36,752 bases of DNA. It comes from Chrysochromulina tobinii (lineage: Eukaryota; Haptophyta; Prymnesiales; Chrysochromulinaceae). A program made the position numbers and the translations under genes. Position 1 is the first letter of the stretch. The number at the start of each line of letters is the position of its first letter. Under the pieces are notes generated by a model. The model saw only the letters and a program-made list of their open reading frames with translations, did no database searches and was not told the DNA's origin. The stretch is taken from NCBI GenBank assembly GCA_001275005.1, contig JWZX01003043.1, positions 1-36,752 of the forward strand, in the 5' to 3' direction. This document shows, piece by piece, positions 23,232 to 31,843 of this stretch.

Positions 23232-24713
23232 CTACGAAAGCGTCGCTGCGGCGGCGCCGCAAGACCGGCCAGCGGCAGCGCCGGCGCCCTCTCCCATGGC
23301 CTCCGGCCGGAGCAGTGAGTCACTGGTCCAGTTGAGGTCCTGTGCGACGCGGCACGCGCATTGGAGCGACACGAGCGCGTACCCCTCCTTGCCATGCTGC
23401 TGGCCGGCCGGAAGGAAGTCGCAAATGAAGGCGAGCTCAGCCGGCAGAGACGTGACGCGGCTCCGCGTGACCACATACACGAGCAGTGGCAGCAGGTCGT
23501 CGGCACCCATGGCGGCGCCCTTGGATGCCTTGCCCGTGCCCGCGGCGCGCAGGCTCAGTGCACGCGTCGCGCATTTGATCACTTCCTCGCACGCCTCAAG
23601 AAGCACCTGCATGCAATGAGGAAGGCAATCAGATGGCAATCAGAGGCCATCAGGAGTGCACGCCTCAAGAAGCACCTTTGCTTTCTCTTCTGGCGTCCGG
23701 TAAAAGGTCAGCGTGCGCAGCAGCTGAACTGCGATGGCGTATGGCAGGCGCGGGTCGCTCGGGCCGCAGTCACGCAGTGCCACGGCACTCGGGTCGCCGG
23801 GCTCCACCAGCCACAGCGGCGGCGGCAGCTGAAGGTCGCACGGGAGCAACGAACGCATATGATGGCTCGACTGTGCGAGCGCGCTGATCTCGGTCGCCTG
23901 GGCCGCTGCATAGAGGGGGCTGAGCACCGCATAAATGGAGCGGTGGAGCTGGCCGGCGAGCTGGCGCCGTCCCTCGCCCACCGCGCGCGGGTCCTCGCGC
24001 AAGCTCAGCGGTAGGTGCTCGTCGAGAAGCCCCTCGAGCGCCGTCAGTACCTCGTGAACTCGAGTCACCACTTGCTGAAGAGGTGGCGGTGCGCCCTCCG
24101 CTGGCGCGTGGTCGGCTCGAGAGCGCCACCACAGTCGCTGTGGGAGCTGCTGCAAGAGCTGCAGGGATGGAAGCGGCAGCGGCCACAAAGATGACGACGG
24201 CGCGGCCGGCACAGCCGACGGCGCTGAGGCGCGCTCAGCCGGCGCGGCAGCCACCTGGCCGTACATGTCTCGGAAGTCGTCAACAAACTCGCAGAGCGCC
24301 GAGCCGACGGGCAGCGCGGCATCACTCACTAGAGCGCTGAGCTCATGCCGCAGTGCCTCGGTGGGCCTTTGGGCCCCGGTTGCGGCGTCTGCGGTCAACT
24401 CGGCCTGGCTGCTGCTGCTGCTGCTGCCTCCGCCCTCAAGCACCTCAACCATGGCAGTGGGAGGCTGCGGCGTGGCAGCGTCTGCCATGTGGCTGGTGGG
24501 CTTTGCGATTTCGAGAGACCATGGGCGCAGGCTCACATCGGACCGCAGCAGCGCCATCAGCGCTTCGCTCTCCCGGAGCACGACATCTTCTTGTGATCCA
24601 GCAAGCCAAGCGATGAACCGCTGTTGCTGCTCAATCTTCAGAGCCGAGTGTGCCAGTCTCATGGTCCGATTGGACAGCTCCGACGCTGCCGCAGCGACGA
24701 AGTGGCCATCCAT
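23232..24713 (-). CDS. VPS9-domain protein (probable Rab5-type GTPase exchange factor), two exons
   Basis: Exon 1 is 24713-23676 (346 codons) and exon 2 is 23606-23232 (124 codons plus stop), joined in phase 0 across a 69-nt intron; total 470 aa. The VPS9 domain spans the junction (~residues 315-435): LPYAIAVQLLRTLTFYRTPE, EKAKVLLEACEEVIKCATRA, GADDLLPLLVYVVTRSRVTS, LPAELAFICDF and GKEGYALVSLQCACRVAQDL. The invariant Asp and Pro of ADDLLP and the Tyr of EGYALVSL, needed for exchange activity in the family, are present. Exchange factors of this family activate Rab5/Rab21-type GTPases in early endocytosis. The N-terminal ~300 residues are helical with Ser and Ala/Pro low-complexity stretches and have no recognised domain. 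Without splicing, exon 1 would stop after VLLEACTPDGL, losing most of the domain. Confidence 0.88.
23607..23675 (-). other. 69-nt intron bounded by a perfect 20-bp direct repeat
   Basis: On the minus strand exon 1 ends GAGAAAGCAAAG, followed by GTGCTTCTTGAGGCGTGC; the intron ends CATTGCATGCAG, followed by the same GTGCTTCTTGAGGCGTGC. The repeat (AGGTGCTTCTTGAGGCGTGC) lies at 23658-23677 and 23589-23608, offset 69 nt. The 49-nt insert between the copies contains three decamer-like units (GGCAATCAGA, GGCAATCAGA, GGCCATCAGG). Both frames are phase 0 and splicing restores the VPS9 domain. Confidence 0.9.
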
Positions 24714-24908
24714 CCGATTCGATCGCGCCCGACAAGACGGCTCGATGCACGTTCACGTTCAATTGGCCTGGATTGCCATCTCGGCAATACGAGATGCCTC
24801 GTGGTTTCGTTCTCCGGACCGACCGTTTCCAACGATCTACATGTAACCAAGAACCGAACCTATTAGGACTGACTGCCGGTACAGTGGATTCGAGCTTCGC
24901 CCGCAGCT

Positions 24909-25925
24909 TCAGCGCAGGCCGCAGCTTATGTGCGCAGCCGCGTTGTCGCACTCGCATCGTCGCCACGTCCGTGCCACTTCATCGTGCAGAGCGGGCGCAT
25001 AGCGTGGGCGCGGTGTACCTGCACGCAGATCAATGTGCCCAGGCGGGCAGGCAGATTCCCAGCGACTCAATGCATCTGACCGATGAGCGCCGCGGCAGTC
25101 GACGAGCTCCAGCGTCATCTTTGGAAAGAAGGGCGAAAACTGCATCGAGTCGAAGCCCTGCAGGCGCACCTCGCGACAGGTGGGCCTCCTATAAAGGTAA
25201 CTGCTGCCGAGCAGTCGCTTGCTGCGCCCTGTATTCCACCACACGCCTGCTCTCACACGAGGTAGCACGAGGGAGTCGAGCGCGACACGGTCAGGAAAGA
25301 CTTAAATAGGAAGAACCACGCGCTCTTCCGCTCACTCGTTGCGCTATTCACCTGAGCCTGGAGCGGCCCAAAACCACACCTGGCCTACTAGGCACTGGTC
25401 ACGCTCCTGGCTCTTGTCGTTCCGACGCGCAATCCGAATGATCTCGACCCACATGTTGTCAGGCACTCCAGTCATCCGCACGTCCTCGTGGATAGGTGGT
25501 GTGCGAGTCACGAAAAAGCCCGGGAACGGCATAGGCTCAGGCGTGGTGCACGGGTCCATTATGGCGTCGCTCAGCGGTGCCCATAGCGCGCCAGTCGGAT
25601 AGTCACACAAAAAGCAAGCCCACCAGACCTGAAAGTCGTGGCCGAGCGATGGCACAGCCGACCAGAAGAAGCGGAACTGCGAGATATTCACCTGCAACAC
25701 TCCAATCGGCTGTTCGTACACACGGCGCAGATATTGACGCAGCCTCTCAGGATGCGCTTCTGCATCTCGGAGCCATGCTCGCTGCGCTGGAGCTGCGAGG
25801 ACTGCAGCGTTGTCGCACGGAGGACGCGTGGGGCATTTTGAGGCTCCTGGCGGCACTGGTGTAAAGTTCAACGCGGACGACACCAACGGGCTGCGTGACT
25901 GTCGGTGTGGGCAGCCGCTTCTCAT
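24909..25925 (-). CDS. Hypothetical protein with Trp/Gly-rich motif split by an intron
   Basis: Exon 1 runs 25925-25352, starting ATG MRSGCPHRQS. A strong donor (CTCAG followed by GTGAATAG) at 25351 immediately precedes a stop. An acceptor (GAGAGCAG) ends at 25247, and exon 2 runs 25246-24909. Both junctions are phase 1, joining VGQVWFWAAPGSG to VWWNTGRSKRLL; total 303 aa. The core (YEQPIGVLQVNISQFRFFWS, HDFQVWWACFLC, MWVEIIRIARR, VWFWAAPGSGVWWNTGRS, SPFFPKMTLELVDCRG) is rich in aromatic residues and looks like a compact folded domain, but I do not recognise the family. The first ~40 residues are low-complexity and the start is uncertain; another frame at 25944-25747 is partly protein-like upstream and could signal one more 5' exon. 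No signal peptide or membrane segment is clear. Confidence 0.6.
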
Positions 25926-26099
25926 CTATCCATACAAGCAACAAGGCGGCGCCTCATTCATGTGAACAGCAAAACAGGACTCTTATCAGTATGCGCCTAA
26001 AAAGGATGATATTCGTTTCAATCAAATCTCCAAATGATGACGAATTCCCTTTTTAGTCATTGACCGTTCTTTCTACTTCGACGACTTTCTACACGCCTC

Positions 26100-27263
26100 A
26101 TGCTTGCGCTGTTCGTCCTTTGCAATGGTTTCGTCGTGCCCGCACGATTCGCGCTGCAGCGGGTGGAGCCTCTTGCAGTTTATATGGGCGGGGACGCCTA
26201 CGGCGCCTCCGGTACTTCTTTCTACACCACCACCGAGAAGCAGGAATCCTACGACTCGCTCGACACAGTGCTCGCCGCGAAGTGCCGCGACCCCGAGATA
26301 CTAATGGTGATCAAGGAACAGCTCGACGCGTGCGCGAAAATTACCGACGCGCTTCGCTCCACCCTCGTCACCGTCGAAGGCTCCGCCAACACCTTCGGTG
26401 ACGCGCAGCTCTCCGTCGACGTCATAGCTGACCAAATCATGTGGGACGCGGTCAAGTCCTCCGCGGTCGTCGCCTGGGGCGCGTCTGAAGAGGAACCCGA
26501 AATCAAACCCTGCAACCCCAAGGGCAGATTCACTGTGTGCTGGGATCCCCTCGATGGCTCTTCCATCGTCGACAACAATTGGGCCGTCGGTACCATGATC
26601 GGCATCTGGTCAAAGGAATCCGGTTCCGGCACGAACGGGCTGATTGGCGCCACGGGCCGCGACCAAGTCACAGCGCTCATCGCCTTGTACGGGCCCCGTA
26701 CCACCGTGCTCGTCGGTCTCGATGACGGCGTGTACGAGTTCTCCTACGGCTGCACCCCCGACGGCTGCCAACAACCCGACGGCAGCTTCGCTCCCTGGAT
26801 CTGCTCCCGCAAGAAGATCCAGATCAAGCCCGACACGCGCGTCTTCTCGCCCGCGAACATGCGCGCGGGTAACCAGGTCAAGGGCTACAAGGAGCTCCTG
26901 AGCTTCTACCAAGACGAAGGCTACACCCTGCGTTACACTGGGGGTCTCGTCCCTGACGTCTACCAGCAGTTCACCAAGAATATGGGTATCTTCACCAACC
27001 CCACCTCGAAAGAGTCCCCGGCCAAGCTCCGCCTCGCCTTCGAAGCGTCGCCGTTCGGCCTTCTCGTCGAAATGGCGGGCGGCAAGACCTCCGATGGCGT
27101 GTCCGGTGGCTCCGTGCTCGACGTGAAGATCAACACCGTCGACCAGCGCACGCCCTTGTGCATTGGCTCCGCCAACGAGGTCGACCGCTTCAACAAGATG
27201 GTGCTTGGCATGAAAGTCACAGCCCCTACTGTGAGCTTCCCCTCTTTTTCCCCTCGTGAGTAG
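26100..27263 (+). CDS. SBPase: Sedoheptulose-1,7-bisphosphatase, plastid-type leader
   Basis: The frame is 387 aa and intron-free. The enzyme removes the C1 phosphate of sedoheptulose 1,7-bisphosphate in the regenerative phase of the Calvin cycle. The FBPase-fold metal site is at ~148-154 (WDPLDGSS). SBPase-specific blocks are DPLDGSSIVDNNWAVGT, LRYTGGLVPDVYQQF and the C-terminal VDQRTPLCIGSANEVDRF; the SIVD-N and GG-VPDV forms separate it from fructose bisphosphatase. The N-terminus MLALFVLCNG followed by FVVPARF is a short signal peptide with an aromatic at +1, as in complex red plastids. The region matching the redox loop of plant SBPase reads TVEGSANTFGD, so both regulatory cysteines are absent. 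A lineage-specific insert has three other cysteines (GCTPDGCQQ and WICS). Confidence 0.93.
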   Translation: MLALFVLCNGFVVPARFALQRVEPLAVYMGGDAYGASGTSFYTTTEKQESYDSLDTVLAAKCRDPEILMVIKEQLDACAKITDALRSTLVTVEGSANTFGDAQLSVDVIADQIMWDAVKSSAVVAWGASEEEPEIKPCNPKGRFTVCWDPLDGSSIVDNNWAVGTMIGIWSKESGSGTNGLIGATGRDQVTALIALYGPRTTVLVGLDDGVYEFSYGCTPDGCQQPDGSFAPWICSRKKIQIKPDTRVFSPANMRAGNQVKGYKELLSFYQDEGYTLRYTGGLVPDVYQQFTKNMGIFTNPTSKESPAKLRLAFEASPFGLLVEMAGGKTSDGVSGGSVLDVKINTVDQRTPLCIGSANEVDRFNKMVLGMKVTAPTVSFPSFSPRE

Positions 27264-27501
27264 CTTTGCGTTTTTCTATTTTCGGCGCGCCCGGTCGTTA
27301 ATGCGCTATGCGGCATGGTTAATGTCGTGTGGGATCGGCCGGCCGGCGAGCGCCCACCGGTGCGGCACCGGCCCACCCGCCACCGAGATCGCAGACCCGA
27401 TCCTGAGTGACGATGGTCGAGGTTGACGGGGGCTTGACGTGGCCGGGCGCCGTTCGCGCGGGCCCGCCACCGCGCACCGGTCGGCCGACACTCACTTCCG
27501 C

Positions 27502-28341
27502 CTACACAATTTTCCTGGTCTTCCAACACGTGCCACTGGCGCCGCTGCCCCACGCTTCATGCTTGCCGGGGGCGGAGGTCTCAAAGATCACGCGCCGCTC
27601 CGGCTCCAGCCACACGCACCCAGCTAACTCAAGCCACGCCTGGAGCTTGCCGCCGTCAGCGAGGTCCGCGGGCCAGCATGAGGCCGCGACCGCGCCGGAC
27701 GGCACTAGACCGCAGCGCCGGTAGAGCTCCACTATGATCTCGGAGCACCAGTAGGCCTCCGGGTGCGGCGGGGACGGGGCGAGCGGTTGCCCAGGGCTGT
27801 GGCCGTCAAGCCATCGATGAGAACTGTGTGCCAGCACCATCCTGGGCAACTCAAAGGGTGTTGTGGCGCGAAGCCCCTCGACTTCGGCCACGAATTGATG
27901 CATAGCCGCAACTACTGTGGGCTCGTCCGCGACGGGCTGAGTGCGACGAAGGCGCCGCCAGCTGATCTGGTCCGCGAAGAGCTCGCGGTATTCCGTCAAG
28001 CGCCTCTCGAGCGGACAGACGACGGTCCCGTCAACACCGGCCTCGAGCAGCAGGAGCTTTCCATCCTTGCTGGTCACTACGACGCCCACATGGTCCCAGT
28101 TGCACAGCGATACCGCTCGAAACACCGCTGCGGGTAACGTGATACAGCGGAAGAGTAAAATGTCGCCCCAATGTGCTTGCTCGAGCAAGGTGCTCTGTGG
28201 ACACGGACCAGGGGAATGCCGGTCGGGCCCAAAGTCGGGGAAGCGTTCAAAAGGCGCCCAGCGGCTGCTATTCAAAGACGCATTGCGGTCCGGACCGGAT
28301 CCGAAAGGAAACGAGGAGACCGAGGAGAGGGGCGTCTCCAT
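27502..28341 (-). CDS. Permuted papain-fold (NlpC/P60 superfamily, YiiX-like) protein
   Basis: The frame is 279 aa from ATG 28341. The block GDILLF (59-64) followed by NWDHVGVVV gives the catalytic-type His84; LLLLEAG supplies an acidic residue (Glu100); and AYWCSEIIVELYRRCGLVP gives the Cys199 nucleophile. His before Cys is the circularly permuted order typical of YiiX/LRAT-like members of the NlpC/P60 superfamily, which act as amidases, peptidases or acyltransferases. The substrate is not evident. The N-terminal 50 residues are Pro/Ser-rich and the C-terminal ~80 are not conserved-looking. The gene converges with SBPase (238-bp gap) and is divergent from the NUDT22-like gene. Confidence 0.8.
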   Translation of the reverse strand: METPLSSVSSFPFGSGPDRNASLNSSRWAPFERFPDFGPDRHSPGPCPQSTLLEQAHWGDILLFRCITLPAAVFRAVSLCNWDHVGVVVTSKDGKLLLLEAGVDGTVVCPLERRLTEYRELFADQISWRRLRRTQPVADEPTVVAAMHQFVAEVEGLRATTPFELPRMVLAHSSHRWLDGHSPGQPLAPSPPHPEAYWCSEIIVELYRRCGLVPSGAVAASCWPADLADGGKLQAWLELAGCVWLEPERRVIFETSAPGKHEAWGSGASGTCWKTRKIV

Positions 28342-28438
28342 TTGTTGACCGGACCTGTGAACAGTGTTTCTTAGCGTGAATAATGAGAGAAAGGGGCCGA
28401 GTCAACCGCCCATTCACACTCAATATGAAAACTTCAGG
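28342..28438. promoter_or_regulatory. 97-bp divergent spacer, probable bidirectional promoter
   Basis: It lies between the ATG of the papain-fold gene (minus) and ATG 28439 of the NUDT22-like gene (plus). It is AT-rich relative to the flanks. No specific element recognised. Confidence 0.4.
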
Positions 28439-29923
28439 ATGTCTGTGATGAGAGCGCGACGCACAGTGCTCGCCGCCGCCGCCTCAGCCGCCGCCGCCAC
28501 CGCCGCCGCTCTTTGCGCTATTCCGAAGTCCGTGGCGGTTATGGCTGACGAGCCTTATTCTCTTTTGATGAGCCCTCCTGATGACGCGAACGCCATCCAG
28601 CTCGCAAGCATCAAGGTCACCTTCACCTCGACCGCGAACCGCAAGTCACAAGCGGCCGACGAGGCAGGCATCGAGGCATCGTGGGCCGAGGCGCGCGAAA
28701 AACAGCCCAGGCTCTTCGACAAATCAAAGTTTCGGCTCGCATCGATACGATGGACAAATGGTGCCATTAATATCGATCTCGGGCTGACATCCTACAAGGA
28801 TTACGTGGGCACGAACCGGTTGCCCGTGGAGCGGCGCACGGCCCTCGAGGCCGACGGTGAGCGCCTTTACGGCGATCGTACTGCCTTCCTGTCGAATGCT
28901 CTCGGCGTCGAGGCCGTCCTCGAGACGAGTGACGGGCAGATCGTGCTTCTGAGGCGCAGCACCGCAGTCACGGGTGGCCACGGTTTGTACAACGGCCCAT
29001 CTGGCCATCCGGAACCATCGCACGCTGGCTTGGAGGAGGCGCCTGTGCCGACGGCGACAAATGCGGAGGCGGTGGAGGCGGCGTCCCAGGCGGCGGCTCG
29101 CGAGCTCTTCAACTCGGTGCTGCAGGAGATCGTCGAGGAGACGAATGTGCCAATCACGGCGCTCTCTACGCCCCTGATCATAGGTTGCATGGCTGATGCG
29201 AGCGGCAAGCCCGACCTGCTCTTTTTTGTGAGGACGGCGCTGGACGCGGCGGGCGTGCGCGCCGCCTACGCGGAAGGCGCGAGCGACGGCTGGGAGTCCG
29301 ACAAGCTCGCCTTAGTCTCCGCGGAGGCATTTTGCCGGCTTGGTCAACGGGAGGAGTTTGCCGGATGCAGTGATGGCGGCGACGGCGGCGACGGCGGCGA
29401 CGGCGAAGGCGGATGCAGCAGCCTGCTACTCACGTGCGTCACGCGCGCCGCCGCTGCCTGCTATCAGCGTGCGCGCACGAGCGGCGCCCTTGGTGGCGTC
29501 GAGGCTGAGGCGGATGCATCCGGCGTGCGAACTTTTGAGAGCGTGCTGCGAGAGGATGCGGCATTCCGAGAGGCCGCGGCGAGCATCGTTGTTGACGCCG
29601 GCGCCGAGGCTGACGCGCTGCGCCGGCTTCTGCGTCCGGAGGGCGCGTTAGAGGGCGCGAGCGCTGCACGGCTAGCCGAGGCGTGCGAGGAACTCGATGC
29701 GGCGCCGAAGCTCGCGCACGCGAAGGCATGTTTCGGCCCGTGGGCGCATGCATCCAGGGAGGTGGTCGGGGGAGCCGTTATGGCAGTCATCGACGAGCTC
29801 GAGGCGCCACACCTCCTGCCATCGGGCATCGAGACACGCCTGCTTGGTGGTACGAGCGCTGCCGCCTTTGGGCTTTTCACGCTGCTCTCGCAGCCGCGCT
29901 TCGAAGGCGGACCACAGCAATGA
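28439..29923 (+). CDS. NUDT22-like Nudix hydrolase (UDP-sugar diphosphatase) with long C-terminal extension
   Basis: ATG 28439 gives 494 aa; a second ATG at 28448 is equally possible, and the codons back to 28364 start with GTG. NUDT22 cleaves UDP-glucose and UDP-galactose. Family blocks are in order: LFDKSKFRLASIRW, LGLTSYKDYVGTN, ALGVEAVLETSDGQIVLLRR, STAVTGGHGLYNGPSGHPEP, and the Nudix helix RELFNSVLQEIVEETNVP, then PDLLFFVRTAL and SDGWESDKLALV. The atypical GHPEP and spaced Nudix box are normal for NUDT22. The N-terminus (MSVMRARRTVLAAAASAAAA) is basic and Ala-rich and may target an organelle. Human NUDT22 is about 300 residues; here ~175 further residues follow, starting with a DGGDGGDGG tract from a 9-bp repeat (about 29370-29410) and then an Ala/Glu-rich helical region with no known domain. 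Confidence 0.85.
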   Translation: MSVMRARRTVLAAAASAAAATAAALCAIPKSVAVMADEPYSLLMSPPDDANAIQLASIKVTFTSTANRKSQAADEAGIEASWAEAREKQPRLFDKSKFRLASIRWTNGAINIDLGLTSYKDYVGTNRLPVERRTALEADGERLYGDRTAFLSNALGVEAVLETSDGQIVLLRRSTAVTGGHGLYNGPSGHPEPSHAGLEEAPVPTATNAEAVEAASQAAARELFNSVLQEIVEETNVPITALSTPLIIGCMADASGKPDLLFFVRTALDAAGVRAAYAEGASDGWESDKLALVSAEAFCRLGQREEFAGCSDGGDGGDGGDGEGGCSSLLLTCVTRAAAACYQRARTSGALGGVEAEADASGVRTFESVLREDAAFREAAASIVVDAGAEADALRRLLRPEGALEGASAARLAEACEELDAAPKLAHAKACFGPWAHASREVVGGAVMAVIDELEAPHLLPSGIETRLLGGTSAAAFGLFTLLSQPRFEGGPQQ

Positions 29924-30342
29924 ATGCGGACTAAGCTCGAATCAGTTAGGACTGCATGGTCGCATCTCGCATGCCATGGGGAGATGGGGTTGCTATGTGC
30001 TGGGTTCTCCCGCTTAGCGTCGTGGTGCGGGGTGCCGGCCCGTGTTGGCGGTGTTGCGCGTTGTGTATTCGGTGTTCCTACACGGTGTTGATAGTTGAAC
30101 ATCAGCATTTTCTTCGCCGACAACGGCCTAGTTACTAATAGCAAGTTGTGTCGGCCACACCTCCGTCCATAGCGATAGAGGCCCTCGTGCTTGGGGGTCC
30201 GGAGGTTGTGCGCGTTGTGTGTTTCACAGCAACGTTCGTCACAGCAGCAAGCCGAAACTACCGGTAACCCTGGCCGCGCGCTTTCCCGACTCAGAATCCA
30301 CGGGTTGTGGCGGGCGGAGGCTTGCGACCTTTGGCTTTACAC
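29924..30342. other. Intergenic region, 419 bp
   Basis: It lies between two plus-strand genes. It includes an imperfect inverted repeat (CACACCTCCG and CGGAGGTTGTG, about 30150-30215) with a ~35-nt loop. No coding region or RNA gene is supported. Confidence 0.35.
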
Positions 30343-31053
30343 ATGGGGTGCGGCGGTTCCAAAGAGAACCCCGGTCAGGTCCCAGGCCCAAACAGGCCAG
30401 ATCTAAAGAAGCAACCATCGTATCCTGTGCTGAAGAAGGAAGGATCCAGCAGCCGGCGTGACTCCGAGCGGAGCATCGAACGTAGCATCTCCTTCCCGGC
30501 CATGGAGTTTCCTGAGGTAGTCACCGGGAAAATGGAGTGCATGATTCCGTGCCCTGCCGGATTTTTTCCGGGCGAAATGCTCAAGGTTGAATTGCCTGAC
30601 GGGTCAGTCACATATACGACAATCCCGAAGGGGGCCAGGATGGGGCAGCTCTTCAAGGCTCAGTTGCCAAACAAGCGCAAATCGGTCGAGACTTCGGCAT
30701 CCGGGCCAGGCTCATTGCAGAATTCCCTCCGGCAGGATTCCCTCCGGCAGGATTCCCTCCGGCAGGAGACGCCTGATGTGCCCGACGGCGAGACACTCGC
30801 GGACCTGATCAAGCGCAAAGAAGCGCTCATGAGCAAGCTCAACGACGGCACAGCCACACGCGACGACCACCGCGCGCTCGACGCTACGATGACTGAGATC
30901 GAGAGGCGCAACACTGAAAGCTCGGGCAGCGTCAAACGCAGCGACACGGCGGAGGGTGCGGCGCCGGGGGGTGCGTCGCCGGAGACAGGGGCGGCAGCCT
31001 TGGAGACAAAAGTGGAGGCGCCGGATGCTTCAACACCACAAACCCATATCTGA
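30343..31053 (+). CDS. Predicted myristoylated/palmitoylated small protein with a PxGxxPG module
   Basis: ATG 30343 gives 236 aa starting MGCGGSKENPG: Gly2 with Ser6 and Lys7 fits N-myristoylation, and Cys3 fits palmitoylation, so membrane attachment is predicted. Residues ~60-107 hold a module (CPAGFFPGEMLKVELPDGSV, followed by TYTTIPKGARMGQLFKAQLP) with the pattern P-x-G-x-x-P-G-x-x-x-x-V-x-x-P-D-G, which recurs in algal proteins and which I cannot name. A Ser-rich part with a tandem SLRQD/SLRQD/SLRQE follows (three 15-bp repeats), then a helical segment (ETLADLIKRKEALMSKLNDG) and a Gly/Ala/Pro tail. The frame back to 30307 begins with GTG and would destroy the acylation signal, which favours ATG 30343. 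Function unknown. Confidence 0.72.
   Translation: MGCGGSKENPGQVPGPNRPDLKKQPSYPVLKKEGSSSRRDSERSIERSISFPAMEFPEVVTGKMECMIPCPAGFFPGEMLKVELPDGSVTYTTIPKGARMGQLFKAQLPNKRKSVETSASGPGSLQNSLRQDSLRQDSLRQETPDVPDGETLADLIKRKEALMSKLNDGTATRDDHRALDATMTEIERRNTESSGSVKRSDTAEGAAPGGASPETGAAALETKVEAPDASTPQTHI
30721..30765. repeat. 15-bp tandem repeat, three units
   Basis: The units GATTCCCTCCGGCAG at 30736 and 30751, with a near-copy at 30721, encode the repeated DSLRQ of the acylated protein. Confidence 0.95.
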
Positions 31054-31843
31054 TCAACCGGGATATTATGCGAACGCGCACATTTTTTGCTTTTGGAGCA
31101 ATGGCTGAAGGCTCGTCCTCTAACCGGGCTCCCCGGTGGCTGGTACGCGCGGGCTCGCGGGCGTGTAACTGAAAGCCCTGGAAGCTGTGACCGCGTGAGG
31201 CGGTTAGCGCCTCATAGTCATAAACGGACGCATACACCAAAACTCTGAGTTACACTTCTTGTCAACTTGAACTCGAACCCAGCAAGCAGAGCGAACGGAA
31301 AGGCCCACCCTCACTCGACTGGCGTCGCGTTCGAGCGAGGCAGCCGCGACCCAGCACCGACGACCGAGGCACCGGGTGCATGAGGCAGAGAGACCCGGTT
31401 TCGTCTCGACCCTCCGAGCGCGATCGCACGTCGGGTCGGGTCGCACGCCGAACGTGTCTTAACACCGTACACGCTCTGTATGCCTGGGGGTGTCCCCCTC
31501 GCCACGTGGTGTACGCTGCCTGTTGGCATGTTTTACTTACTTACTTTATACTTACCGGCCCGCACGTGTCTTCTCACATCTCACAGCACAGGGGTCACTT
31601 CTCAGTGGAACACGACCCTTCATCCTCATGACAGCCATGTTTCAATAGGCCATTTGTCTCCATTACGTGCTCGCTGCTTCGCTCTTGCCTGGTGCCATCA
31701 ACGTACCGAGTGTCCACCGCGCCGCGCCACGCAACATCACCCATCTGTCGTCTAGGACGCTGAGAGCGTGTCGCGACCGCCTCGTCGCACGCTGCCGCTC
31801 GTGGCCGTGGCCGTGGCTGCGCGCGACATGTGCTGCGCCCGGC
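31054..31843. other. Intergenic region, 790 bp, between convergent genes
   Basis: It lies between the 3' ends of the acylated-protein gene (+) and the p47-like gene (-). Frames on both strands are short with Arg/Ser/Pro-rich content typical of noncoding GC-rich sequence. I checked for tRNA and snRNA features and found none convincing. No repeats stand out. Confidence 0.4.

Noticed and set aside
26100-27263. Annotation as fructose-1,6-bisphosphatase
   Set aside because: The DGSSIVDNNWAVGT and LRYTGGLVPDV signatures are those of SBPase rather than FBPase.
31185-31260. tRNA-like sequence around GGTTAGCGCCTCATAGTCATAA
   Set aside because: No acceptor stem or T-arm (no GGTTCRA box) can be formed.
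31548-31557. U1 snRNA 5' end (ATACTTACC)
   Set aside because: The following sequence lacks the U1 stem-loops and a plausible Sm site; the match is too short.
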